This document shows, piece after piece, positions 20,687 to 31,683 of a DNA stretch of 64,000 nt. The stretch spans positions 374,839,387 to 374,903,386 of the forward strand of contig OX336388.2 in assembly GCA_946902985.2 (NCBI GenBank). Direction: 5' to 3'. The translations under genes and the position numbers were made by a program. Numbering within the stretch: position 1 is the first letter of the stretch; every line of letters starts with the position of its first letter. The DNA is from Meconema thalassinum. Taxonomy: Eukaryota; Arthropoda; Insecta; Orthoptera; Tettigoniidae. The notes below the pieces were generated by a model that did no database searches, was not told where the DNA came from, and saw only the letters and a program-made list of their open reading frames with translations.

Positions 20687-21508
20687 CAGGGTGTCGGAAA
20701 ATAAGAGGTAGAAAAACAAACCACGCATGGGGGTGGGTCTGGAGAGCAATATGAGTTAAGATACCTGTGGGCGCAAACCAACCGATAAGCCCCTGTGAGC
20801 ATTTGTAATTACGAGGAAGCTTCGCAACGTCGCGCAATGAGTAGCATCGAGTGCGGCGTCGACACTCTTGTGTGTTTCGAGCTGAGCAGCTGACCTGTGG
20901 TTCTCGTACCTCAGTGTGCAAGGCGCTCCCATCTGTTGCGGTAATGGCAGCTCTTTTTAATGACGCAGTTAATTAGAAATGAAATAATTTGATAAGGAAC
21001 GAGCCACTTGAAAACCGATTTAAATAAAATTACTTCATAATAAGGACAAAATGAATCAAGACAAAGTAGAATAAACAAAGAATAAAGAGCATACCGGTAT
21101 TTAATTTTTAAAATTGAAAATGAGACCCAGAATTAACCAGGTTAATGTCGTGATTAATGCCCAATAAGATCTGTCATGCAATGGAAAAACATTAAAAATC
21201 AAATCGGGGAAAAAAGTTTTTCCGGATTCGAACCCGAAGCAGATGGGAGCACACTGAACGGCGCCAGCGCCTTGCCCACTGAGCTATGAGAACCACAGGT
21301 TAGCTGCTCAGCTCGAAACACACTTAGGAGTGTAGACCCCGCACTCAATGCTGCTCATTGCGCGACGTTGCCAAGTTTCCTCGTAATTACAAATTCTCAC
21401 ATGGGCTTAACGGTTGATTTGCGCCCACAGGTATCCTAACTCATATTGCTCCCCAGACAGACCCCCATGCGTGTTTTGATTTTCTACCTCTTATTTTCCG
21501 ACACCCTG
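20687..21508. mobile_element. Long-TIR element with tRNA-like sequence in its arms
   Basis: Both ends read CAGGGTGTCGGAAAATAAGA in inverted orientation. The arms extend about 260 bases each (to about 20950 and from about 21240). TA follows on the right (21509-21510), but the left flank is TG. The right arm contains, on the minus strand, CTCATAGCTCAGTGGGCAAG and GGGTTCGAATCCGG, an A-box/B-box pair; the left arm has a diverged copy. No transposase remnant is visible in the 290-base centre. Confidence 0.8.
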
Positions 21509-21550
21509 TATATCAGGTACAATTTCAACCCACGCCTGTTGAAGCTTCCC

Positions 21551-21602
21551 TTATACCACAATTTGATGAAAACTCCGTCAATCAATACCTTATATTCTCA
21601 AA
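21551..21602 (+). repeat. Left arm of an inverted pair flanking a Helentron-like element
   Basis: CCACAATTTGATGAAAACTC and CAATACCTTATATTCTCAAA recur in reverse complement at 23734-23788. The arms enclose the element at 21934-23350. Confidence 0.7.
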
Positions 21603-21933
21603 TGTATTTCTATTAAGTCAGTGACCTCCATACAGACCACATCGTACTCCAAGACAGGAATCTTAAGGCGGCTTGCGAATTGGTCATCAGGCCCGGTTCC
21701 TTCCTCTCCCGTACGTTGAATACTTGGCGCAAGGAGAGCACACCTCATTTCATAGGCCGTTCCAATAAAGAAGAAACCTCTGTCAAATATTCCGTAATTA
21801 AGAGCAAGCCCAATCAGGTCACATCTATAATCAAGCTCACATTGAAACGAACAAAGCGTCAATCTTTAAGAGCAATCCTTTATTTAACATGACGCAATAG
21901 TCACAACAGATGTGTTTTATACTGCCTTTAGTA

Positions 21934-23350
21934 TTTTTAGCCTACTTTTCACATTTTGCAAAAATGAGGAAAAAGTAGTCTTATGAGATCGGGCAAATGT
22001 GTGTCTGTCTGTCTGTCTGTCTGTCTGTCCTTCTGTCTGTCTGTCTGTCTGGCTGTGTGTGTGTCCCCCCCTATCAACTCCTAAACGGCCGCAGCAATCA
22101 AAACCAAATTTAGTATGAGTAAAGATGTGCACCGGAATAGCTCACGTCCATATTTGAAAATGATGTCAGTGCTACCAACTGCTGAAAAAACGCACTAGAA
22201 ATTTGAGCTCCATGTTGGATATCTTGCAAGGTATACATGGGAGCTATTCCAAAATTGGCACACATGTAGATAATACTATTTCAGTTTAATTTCCAGGAGG
22301 CCAACCATGACAGTGTTACCAAAATAATTTTAAGCCTACTGATAGGTCCAATGTTTAAATGCATATAACTTCTATACTATCAATTGGATTTCAACCAAAT
22401 TTTGTATGTAATATCTGTACATAAACGGATGTGATTAGGCGTATTCTTACGAGCCACCATGGCTGCCAACTGTTAATAATTGTTCTCTCTATTTTTTTTT
22501 TATCCAAATACCAATATATCAGAAAGTATGCAAGCCAACAGCTTTAAACTATGCACACGTATATTCTGACATTTTAGATTAATTTGGAGTAACTTATATA
22601 CGTCAGTCCTACCAACATGATTATAAGCCTGCTGATAGTACCAATTCTTAAATACATGTAACTTCTGTACTATCAGTTGGATTTCAACCAAATTTCGTAT
22701 GTGCTATGTGTACCACAACAGATATGACTATAAGTATTGTTAAGAGCAATCAGGGCTGCCAACTGTTAATAAATGCTGTCTATATTTTTTTTACCCTAAT
22801 ATCAATATATCAGAAAGTATGCAAGCCAACAGCTCTATACTTTGCACACGTATAGCACCTGACATTCTAGATTAATTTGGAGTAATTAATACAAGGCAGT
22901 GCTGCCAACATGATTATATGCCTGCTGATATATCCAATTTTAAAATACATGTAACTTCTATACTAACAAATGGATTTCATCCAAAATTGGCACAACAAGA
23001 TATCATAATATTTCAGATTATTTCTGACCAGCACACGTATGGTATTGTCGGCAACATGCTTTTACGCGTGCTGATACATCCAGTGTCTAACTGCATGTAA
23101 CGTCCATTGGACTTCAACCAAATTTTGTATTCTGTACCTAAAGAGATGGAACAAAGAATATATTCAGTCACCAGGGCTGCCAACTGTAGTGCTCTATTAG
23201 GCTACATCATACCAGGTATATTTTGAACTAATTAGATATTTCGATATTACCAACTTAATTTCGTCATTATTCTAGATAGGTTCATATACTGTAGAATAAT
23301 CATTGGCATGAAAAGTAGGCTGTATAGTTCTTCACGGAACTTCTTGTTTT
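21934..23350 (+). mobile_element. Helentron-like element, copy 1 of a close pair
   Basis: The 5' end TTTTTAGCCTACTTTTCA forms an imperfect hairpin, followed by CTTATGAGATC and a GTCT microsatellite (about 22000-22060). Sub-terminal inverted repeat: AGCCTACTTTTCA at 21939-21951 and its exact complement TGAAAAGTAGGCT at 23309-23321. A 3' hairpin AGTTCTTCACGGAACT (23326-23341) precedes the end CTTCTTG. These are the hallmarks of DINE-1/HINE elements. The interior has about three diverged units of about 300 bp. No coding sequence. It differs from 41538-42965 by only a few percent by eye. Confidence 0.85.
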
Positions 23351-25284
23351 GTTTTTGTTCGTTTTTTTAATATTTTTATGTGGCAAAACTGCCCCATACA
23401 AGAAAAAAGGCGTAGAGAAAAATGTCATAAAAAATGTCATAATCAATGACACAGCATACAATTAGCTTACATTGTAATCAACAATACGTCATGTATGAAT
23501 CACGCATCATCAGACTTGACACAGCAATCATAACAGAGCTATTTCATGGTGTTTTTTAGTGTGTTTTTCAGTGTTTTTAGAGTGTTTTAACATGTTTTGT
23601 TTGCAGTGTATATTTGCATGCATTTTATTTGATGAAAGAAGATGCATAACGATTGATTGTTTAATCACTATGTAAGTCAGGGCTGTAGAAGGGCTATGAA
23701 AAATAGCTCGAAACATGTACTATATTTAACTGTTTTTGAAAATATAAGGTATTGAATGACGGAGTTTTCCTCAAATTGTGGCATAAGTTTCTTTGTCAAT
23801 ACGGATCTATGGATTCCATTATGGAATCGAATAAAGCTGAGAAGCTTCCCTTGTCGAGAGAATTAAAAATATTATAGTGTTGTAGAACCAACACAGAGAA
23901 TCAAGGTTATGTTTTTATTAGTCTATTACAAGTACCGCCTTTCGACTTATGTATGGTGATCGCGCAGGTTTCAACGATTGAGAACTTAGCGCGCATGCAC
24001 TTGTTGCCAATAGTAACTACAGTAGGTATCGGAAATTTGCCGTCGCAATACAGTCCATGCTAATTCCAGATAAACCCCCAACCCAAAATCATATCCATGT
24101 TAATAGCTAAAGTTGTCTTCTAATGACGGAGCCCTCTAGAATAATTATTTCAACCTCAATCAAATTAATCAAACTTCGGAAATATCGACGTTTTGGACAT
24201 GCCTGGTCTGCGATAAGCGTTCATCGACAATACAAATAGATGAGAAAGTTTACAGGAAATGTTTACCATCATTTGCCTGTTCCTTTCTGGAAGTTTGATG
24301 AAATTCATCACACACCTCTAACTGATGACCCCATGCCACTCTTTAATAAGTCCTGATGAAAAAAGAAAAAAAAACGGAGGACATTAAGGTGGAATTGCAT
24401 CATAAAAGTGATCATAGCCTTAACCTGCGCTCATATACTCGCCACTAAAAGTGGCTGATAATAGCAACGTCATTAAAGTAAGTACTGCCTAAAGTAAACT
24501 TGTATGTACTAGCGGTGGAAATAGCTAAACATCATCGTTCCTATATCGTTAATTATTATGATTTTACGAGTACGTACAATAGCGTGATCGTATAGAAGAC
24601 ATGGCAGGAATTACGCTTATATCCAGTAGGCCTGCCCTGTCCTAGATGGGTTTTTATAACGTTTCAGTAAATCTCCCTACCCTTAAATACTAACCAACTG
24701 TTCCATAATTCAATCCAACAACCCGGGACATGCTTTCTCAATAGGCGGATCAAGGAGATATTTTTGCCAGCCCACCGTAAAGAACTCCACTCACGAAAAA
24801 TGATCAATGCGTAAAATTAACAGAAAATAAATAAAATGATCACGGGGGTCATAATCTAAAAACAAAACATTTTGCACACTAGTTATGTCCATAAAGATGA
24901 AGGGGGTTGAAAAAAAATAGCTTTGCCTTTTCGTACGAAAGATGTTAAAAATCCGTAAAATCTCTCTGTAATGTATCTTCCCCATTACAGTAATTTTCAA
25001 CAACAAAAAAACTCCCCTATGAAAGTGTATTTTCTTTGGTTTCCAAATTCTTTAAGTTTCAAGAACTTAACTATTACTACTCAAGTATTTTATTTTATAT
25101 TTAAAAATAATAGGGTATTACTTAATACAAGTTTTCTTGTTGTTTGGCTCATTTATATTCATATTAATGTTCTATATAGACGTATTTCAGCAGAGGCCAC
25201 ACTGGCAAATTTCCGTTCCTTGTTCCGTAATTCTTTTTTAACTTTATTTCAAATGACTTACTTCTCACACACAGAATATAGTTT
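23351..25284. other. Unassigned AT-rich DNA
   Basis: About 1.9 kb with no gene or complete repeat recognised. Bases 23734-23788 are the right arm of the inverted pair with 21551-21602. An open frame at 24971-25297 is AT-rich and motif-free; I regard it as chance. Confidence 0.35.
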
Positions 25285-25670
25285 ACCTAGTGAGTAACAG
25301 AGGACGGAACTAACATTTCATTATATTTCAATAGTTGTCATTACTTGTGCAAAAGAAATATCCAGCTAGAATGAAGTTAATATGTGTATGTTCGACGATG
25401 TCGAAAAGTAATTATTATATGTCAGGAAACTATATCATAATGAGGGTCATTATGACACTATTTTTCATTATGAAACAGTTTCTCCAGGCAATCAGAGCTC
25501 ATTCATTGACCAATTAGGTAAGGATAGCTTCGCGCATGCGCTCAAAATCCAACATGTCGGGCATGAATTACAAGATTTGAAAGTTCAAATTGGATATAGG
25601 ATCAACCATTGTAGTTACAATCCCAAACGCAAAGACAAAATCAGCACGAACATTTACGGTAACAAGAAAA
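25285..25670 (-). repeat. Dispersed repeat, inverted copy of 8218-8700
   Basis: Reverse complement shares many blocks with 8218-8520 (see that entry). Divergence is substantial. Confidence 0.6.
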
Positions 25671-26055
25671 TACTATGACATACGCAATAAATTTATGAAT
25701 CTACGTCCAGAAATTAGCAACACAGCATCCTTCTATATAAATTACCGAGATGGAAAGTGCACCGTCCCACATGTTCGCGTAAATAAACTGGCGAATATGA
25801 GACAAAAAAATAGCACGGTACCTTAATATCCCCAACTCCAATTTTTACACAGCGCATTACTTTCAAACGACTTCGGTGACAATATTACTGTAGTGAATGC
25901 TAGTGCTGATCGGCACTAGACATCATGCAGGTTGTAAACAATAGCATTTCCAAGCAAATTAAATGGTCTCTGCTTTCGAAGTTCTTTGACCCACGCATGC
26001 GCTCTGTTCAGTCAGCAAACCACTCAGCGCACTCTGTTCACTAACTGAACATATA
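25671..26055. other. Unassigned DNA
   Basis: No gene or recognised repeat. Confidence 0.25.
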
Positions 26056-26208
26056 TTTATGAATATTTATGTTAAAACATAGTTATAATAAAATTATAAC
26101 TATCGTCGAACATAAATATTCGTATGCAACTCGCCTATAATGGTAATTAAGACACTCGTATGGACACAAACTCGTGCCTTAATTATTGCCATTATAGGCT
26201 CGTTGCAT
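26056..26208. repeat. Two adjacent hairpins
   Basis: First hairpin: GAATATTTATGTT...CATAGTTATAAT pairs with ATTATAACTAT...AACATAAATATTC across an AAA loop (26059-26125). Second: GCAACTCGCCTATAATGG-TAATTAAG pairs with CTTAATTATTGCC-ATTATAGGC-TCGTTGC (26126-26206). Both arms are imperfect. No coding sequence or flanking terminal repeat is visible. Confidence 0.8.
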
Positions 26209-26279
26209 AATGTACTAATTTCGGCCTATATATACACCGCGGACAGGCCAACAAGGACCACGCAAATATCACTTATTTA

Positions 26280-27030
26280 TAGGTCTAGATTCCTTCTTTC
26301 TCTTCCAGAAGTCTTTCATCTTGGTCGACTGCGCAGCTCTTCTTTCAGCAGTCCATTCTCCTCTGTTGAGATTCTTCTTCTCCTCGACAAGAATTTTGAG
26401 GCCATTTTTTTTCTGTACTCTATTCGATTTAGACAATATTCTTCAGTAATTTTGAATTGTTGAAGTTCTTCTTTGATTTGTTTTACATAGCCTCCTTGCC
26501 CTTTTTAGTTCCAGATTTTATCAAAAATTTGTTTGTTTAACCTTGAGCAATCTATGCGGACCATATGTCCGTAGAACTGAAGTCGCCGTTTTCTGATCAT
26601 CACTTCAAGGTTGTCGATTTTACTATAAATTTCTGCATTGGATCTCAGTCTATAACCTTCCTGTGTTTTCCTAGGACCATAAATCCTTCTTAAAATTCTT
26701 CTTTCTATCTTGAGCAAATTCTCCATTCCGGTTATATTTGTAGTTTCCATGCCGCACAAGATGACTGGTCTAACAACTGTATATAAATGTCGTAATTTTG
26801 CATTGATAGACAGGTTCTTTTTATTGTATATATTTTTTGTACAAAAAATTAATCTTTCCAATTTTCCTTTTTTGTTCTCAATTGCCAATTTATTCGTCCC
26901 ATTGCTACTAATTATTTCTCCAAGATATTTATATCGGTCAGTGACCCTGATGCTCCCATAATTTATTTTTATCATTTTCTTAGTGTGTTTCTGATCACTT
27001 GTCATCTCTGTTTTTACCAACGAAATCTGT
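26280..27030 (-). pseudogene. LINE reverse-transcriptase C-terminal fragment
   Basis: Reading leftwards: RYKYLGEIISSNGTNKLAIE, KLRHLYTVVRPVILCGMETT, RRILRRIYGPRKTQEGYRLR, then MIRKRRLQFYGHMVRID and, after a stop and frame change, EWTAERRAAQSTKMKDFW. The order matches the LINE at 11070-12195 (KYLGE, KLRHYNT, RRLKFYGH, WTEDRR), so the two are related but divergent. The catalytic ADD motif is absent. Confidence 0.85.
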
Positions 27031-27457
27031 AAGCCCGCTTTTTCCGCCTATATTGGAGTCAATATCTTCATTATATACTGTACCGGTATATGTAAATAAT
27101 ACAGCTATGTTGTATAGGAGAATGATACGATTATATTGAGAATAAGGGCAAGACCCCGCCAGTGGCGTAACGTTGATTTGATTCTGGAGAGGGACGACCG
27201 GAGTCAATTTTACATTGAGGGTGCTTTGGGCAAAATGAGACACATACAATGAAAGCAAACTTACACATTTTCGTGTTTGATCTCGATAGCAATTGATACG
27301 TTTGATTTGCACCTATGAATGTGTAAATGTTAGAAAATGAACAGTTTTGCTTAAGCAAATGTTAAGTTTAGGTAACACTAAACGTTTTACATGAATCAAG
27401 AGAAATGTTCACGAAACGTGTATCATTCAAATCATAAATATGAACGGTATCGGCCTA
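27031..27457. other. Unassigned DNA
   Basis: No gene supported; short open frames only. No repeat recognised. Confidence 0.25.
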
Positions 27458-28204
27458 TAGTGCGTCTCTACCTTAAAAGACAGTATGGAATTAAATGTAG
27501 TATTTGCCTCTCACTCGCACTCCTATGTCCTGCAATTAGTTTCGTCCTCTTCTACGCCGGCGATGTTGCCATTTCCCAATAATTGAAAGTGACAAATCTA
27601 AGAAAATATTTGCGTGATCTTATAGAGAATTTTCCGCTCTTTATGATGATGTAAAAATAAAAGCCATAAATAATTAACACATGGCCCAATTTTCACAATT
27701 ACGATATTTTAGCGCGAATCTATATTTTTGCGGATATAAAACTTATCACGCCATAGATAACGAAGTAATGATCGCAACAGATCAAGAATTTATTTTTAGA
27801 TTGCCTGATCTTGGTAGAAGATACCCTATATCTCAGGGCAGTAATTATTTTCATAATAAGAAAGTTTTGATTTTTTTTTCTTAAATGTTACTTGAAAAAT
27901 CTGGGATGGTGTTACACAAAAGTTACGTAGCGAGAAATATTTTTGCTGTTGACTTAACGTTGGTGACTAAGCGAGAAGAAATGTTCATTGATGTCTGAAA
28001 TAGTTTTTAAAACAAACCAGAGCTCGATATCAGATAGCATTCATAAGTTATAGCACTTTGCGTACACCTCCCGCCCAGCGCTGACACACCGAAAGTTTGT
28101 TTACTAATATGGCCCGTAGGCTATCTGCCTGACTGCGTTTGAAGGAGGGAAGGTGATGGTGTGAAGTTAAACTGTGAAATGAAATGGAGCGTGTGTTATT
28201 TATA

Positions 28205-28490
28205 CATCGTCCGCCTCGCTGCGTAGTGGCTAGCATTCTTGGCTGTCACTGTGCTGTCACCGTGGAGGTCCGGGTTTGAATCCTGGCTCTGCCAAGAAAT
28301 TTAATTCTGGTCTGAGGGCTGGAACGGGGTGTACTCAACTTCATGAGATAAAACTGAGAAGAGGCGGGTTCGATTCCTACCTCAGCCATCCTCGAAGTGG
28401 TTTCCGTAGTTCGCCTCTGTTCGTCCCGGAAATGAACAAGGGTTCGTTAATGGCGCAGAGTTAACGTTTCTGTGCCAAAAGAACACGGCC
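28205..28490 (+). repeat. tRNA-derived SINE, family F (approximate ends)
   Basis: The head reads GCGTAGTGGCTAGCATTCTT (A-box side) and GGTCCGGGTTTGAATCCTGG (B box), followed by GCTCTGCCAAGAAATTTAAT. A second B-box-like GGCGGGTTCGATTCC lies at 28365, so two tRNA-like units or two SINEs may be joined. A minus-strand fragment of the same head is at about 36455-36510. Confidence 0.65.
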
Positions 28491-28491
28491 G

Positions 28492-28690
28492 ACACCCACG
28501 ACGAAATTACAGGTGAAGTGTATGAAAAGTGGTTCGCCGAGCAATTGTTGCCCAATGTTCTCAAAGGAGCTAGCCTAGTAATAGACAATGTAGGCTATCA
28601 CAGCAGAGAAATATGATCCTTGCTTGCCACCATACCAGAGTGAACTTAACCCCATCGAAATGGTATGGGCGCAAGTAAAGAACTAGCCTA
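28492..28690 (+). pseudogene. DDE transposase catalytic-domain fragment
   Basis: Conceptual reading: ITGEVYEKWFAEQLLPNVLK, GASLVIDNVGYHSREI with the catalytic D in IDN, then after a stop and apparent deletion LPPYQSELNPIEMVWAQVKN with the catalytic E in PIE. This is the DDE_3-type (IS630/Tc1) domain. The loop between the second D and the E is largely missing, so the protein is dead. It lies inside the TA-flanked element 27460-29210 and in its orientation. Confidence 0.75.
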
Positions 28691-29219
28691 TATAAAATTA
28701 AACAACGTCTCATTCAAGAAACAAAAAAATGAATAATTTAATTTCGGCTGCATACCACCACTTGACCACACAAAATTGGGTAAATTACGTGGACCACAAT
28801 ATATATATATTATTATTATTTTATTATTATAATCATTATTATTATTATTATTAAATGTCATATTATAATTTATTACAACCTATGATAAAGAAAATGTAAT
28901 ATTATAACATGTTATAATATTATCATATTCATGAATAATTGAAAATTATTATAATGTGTGCATTAAAATCGCGCTCTGAACTTCGGTGTATCATATCTAA
29001 ATATTGTACCGTCGTTCGCTTCAAGGCATGAGGTACATTTATATACAATAAACAAATATTTTGGAAATTTCCCGAGTTTTGCGTAAAAACACACCTGTAT
29101 ACGGGTTATGTTACATCATGTGCCCGGCCTTGCACAACTTTGTATATGCAGCAGATCTGGCATCAGCGCGCTCCATTTAATGCGTACTGTCTTTTAGGGT
29201 AGAGACGCACTAATAGCAT

Positions 29220-29615
29220 GGAAGTAAGATTAATTGGTTTCCTGGATGCATTACCATTCTTCATGTCATTGTTTCGCTTAACAATAGCGATTCATTGACA
29301 TGATGCTGTTTCCCGCGGAAATATGTGTGCGCCATCGCTTTCGTCAACAATGCAATGTTTTATTCTTTTTTCTTTGCCACTTGTTGACATAGGAAAAGAT
29401 CAATACAGCCATATCCTCAGTTGTTCTTGTGCAATTCCGAAACGAATATGCGCTTGAGGCCTGAAGATGTTGCCAGGGCAGTGGCTCTGATAGAAAATGG
29501 TGGCGCACACATCTTTCCGCGGGAAACAGCATCATGTCAATGATACGCTATTGTTAAGCGAAACAGTGACATGAAGAATGGTAATACATCCAGGAAACCA
29601 ATTAACCTTACTTCC
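29220..29615. mobile_element. Fold-back element with about 116-bp inverted arms
   Basis: Bases 29220-29335 and 29500-29615 are inverted copies with few differences (shared blocks GGTTTCCTGGATG, ATTCTTCATGTCA, GTTTCGCTTAACAATAGCG, GCTGTTTCCCGCGGAAA). The centre is about 165 bases. Ends GGAAGTAAG/CTTACTTCC; no clear target duplication. Confidence 0.85.
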
Positions 29616-29676
29616 TCGCTATAAACAGTAAGTTATGTACTGTACTAGAGCGTTCATATTTATTATTTAATTGAAA

Positions 29677-29998
29677 GTGAAAATCCACAGCCTGCTTCCA
29701 GTCTCCGACCGGGTCAGGAATGGAATGAATGAAGCCCCCATCTAGCGGCGAGGATATGGAAGTGTGCCGGTTGCCGAAGCCTGTCGCACTCCTCTGGGGC
29801 AATGAATAAATGAATGACAGATGAAATGAAATGATAGTGGAGAGTATTGCTGGAATGAAATTGTGACAGGGAAACCCGGAGAAAAACCTGTCTGCCTCCG
29901 TTTTGTCCAGCACAGATCTCACATGGAGTGACCGGGATTTGAACCATGGACCCAGCGGTGAGAGGCCGGAGTGTTGCCGCCTAAGCCACGGAGGCTCG
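29677..29998 (-). repeat. tRNA-derived SINE, family B, with 12-bp target duplication
   Basis: Same family as 12711-13047, with one internal deletion near 29880 (a CGGAGTACC-type block missing). The duplication ATTTAATTGAAA at 29665-29676 and 29999-30010 is perfect. Confidence 0.92.
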
Positions 29999-30091
29999 AT
30001 TTAATTGAAATTAATGTTCAATTTTTCAAGTGATCGGGTTTCTTTGCCGGTCAGTGTATTTGACCCTATTAACGCTACAAAATGTATTCTA

Positions 30092-30282
30092 AAAGGAAGA
30101 TTGCAGTTTTACGTGACCGTGAATCTTGTGATTATGAGCCACGGGACCTACTTTTTACGTGCAATCCGCACCACAGAACACGGCATTTCACTCCGAAAAT
30201 CTCACATGCATTGACCGGAAATCGAACCCAGTCCACCTTGGTGAGAGGCCAACAGCTTGACCGCTACGCCACCACGCCCCAC
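30092..30282 (-). repeat. tRNA-derived SINE, family G, with 15-bp target duplication
   Basis: Minus-strand head GGCGTGGTGGCGTAGCGGTC then a B-box-like GGGTTCGATTTCCGG. The body ends with the ACGTGACCGTGAATC block. Duplication ACAAAATGTATTCTA at 30077-30091 and 30283-30297 is perfect. Confidence 0.92.
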
Positions 30283-30504
30283 ACAAAATGTATTCTACTA
30301 TGATAATGGGTAGTTTAGGATGCAATAGGAGCAGAGATACTTCGTTCTAAGAAAAATGCATGTAATTTTTTAAATCTTCGAAAAAGGCTCCAAACAATTC
30401 TTTTTCATTCATTTTTGCCAGAAATCCACTAGTTTAGGCCTATGACCTTGTAATCTGTGATATAACTTACATCCATGAAATAAATAGGATGACTTGTTTA
30501 TTTG

Positions 30505-30688
30505 TTTATCGTATGGATTTTAGTGCCGGGAGTGTCCGAGGACACGTTCGGCTCGTCAGAGACTGTAGCTGCTTCTAGCGGACACCCACAGGGTTAGCTA
30601 TAAGTTCCGTTCAATTTCAAGTAGTTCCAACTTTTGCTACCAGATGTCAATGATACCTAGTGGTGAACGTTGGAACTTTGATAGATGA
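30505..30688 (-). repeat. Family A SINE, 3' half only
   Basis: Starts at the 3' tail (TTTATCGTATGGATTTTAGTG, GGGAGTGTCCGAGGACACG) and stops after GAACGTTGGAACTTTGATAG; the tRNA head is missing (5' truncation, as expected for LINE-driven insertion). Confidence 0.8.
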
Positions 30689-31683
30689 CTTGTAATGAAG
30701 TGCCAGTAAACACCTTTTTTCAACTGGAAATCGTTATTTTTCAGGGGTGGGGGTCAAGTGGTAATTATTCCCTCCCCCCCCCCCCCCCCCCCCCCCTTGC
30801 TCCCGATCTCTCGTGCGAATTAACGTTTGTCTCCCGGCCATCCCTGATAGTTGAAATATGAATTTAAGTGGTCATTTGACATATTTATAGAAAACGGGGG
30901 ACCTAGGACATAGAGTCTATCTCACCAAAGAGTCACACAGTCAGCCCTAACTCATGTAAAGAAATGAAAAAATTTGCAGCGTAACACATGTCGCCTACCA
31001 ATACAATACAACCCACAGAAATGTGACCCCGAGAACAATGCGGCTGATTGTTCTCGGGTAAACAAAACGCTGTTCCAGTCGCATGATTGCCAATAGAATA
31101 TACAATTCGCTGCCATATTAGAGAACACAGTATATGGAAAGGGTTGCGAGGTACTTTGAGGGCCAGGTCATCGAATGCTGTGGGCAATGGAGTCTGTTGC
31201 TTTCAACACTAGGGTTAGTACCAGTTATTTACAGTAATCACATGTACATTTAAGTCTATAACAAAATTAATTAAGCATACAGCATTCGCCCATTTAGAGT
31301 TGGAGAGAGAGAGAAAGAAAGAAAGAAAGAAAGAAAGAAAATTGATGATGATGGTGATAATTCTTTTTAAGGGGCCTAACATCTAGGTTATCAGCCCGTA
31401 AAAGAAGGAAAGAAAGAGATTAACTATCAAACAAAAAAACTAGCCAACATCATATCTTTATTTTCTAATACGTCGTAAGTATTTCACTTGAAGAATACGT
31501 AAGTAATTTTTAAGTATTTCACTTGAAGTAGCCTACACGTAAGTTAAATAACTTTCACTATAAAAGAAAATTAATTCTTTTCAACATAGAGAATTTTTCT
31601 GTAAATTGGGTAAAAATATTTCGCAAATTCTAAGACATTTTGACCTATTCGGTATAAACACAATTTTAAACAAGGATAACCCA
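30689..31683. other. Unassigned DNA with simple repeats
   Basis: A poly-C tract lies at about 30774-30796 and a (GAAA)n tract at about 31310-31340. An ATTTCACTTGAAG motif repeats near 31490 and 31518. A GGGGCCTAACATCTAGGTTATC block near 31370 resembles LINE-tail or Helitron-tail sequence but is too short to assign. Confidence 0.3.

Larger units (their letters stand above)
27460..29210 (+). mobile_element. Degenerate TA-flanked DDE transposon (Tc1/mariner-IS630 type)
   Basis: Ends read TA|GTGCGTCTCTACC on the left and the inverse GGTAGAGACGCAC|TA on the right; similarity continues about 25 more bases (TAAAAGACAGTA). TA duplications sit at 27458-27459 and 29211-29212. Inside are a SINE (from about 28205) and a DDE transposase fragment (28492-28690). 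No intact transposase remains. The interior has AT-rich filler and ATT repeats (28800-28850). Confidence 0.7.

Noticed and set aside
21509..21510. Calling a TA duplication for the element 20687-21508
   Set aside because: TA is present on the right only; the left flank is TG, so I did not claim a complete TA duplication.
24971..25297. 108-codon open frame
   Set aside because: AT-rich, rich in Phe/Leu/Asn, no motif; typical chance frame for this composition.
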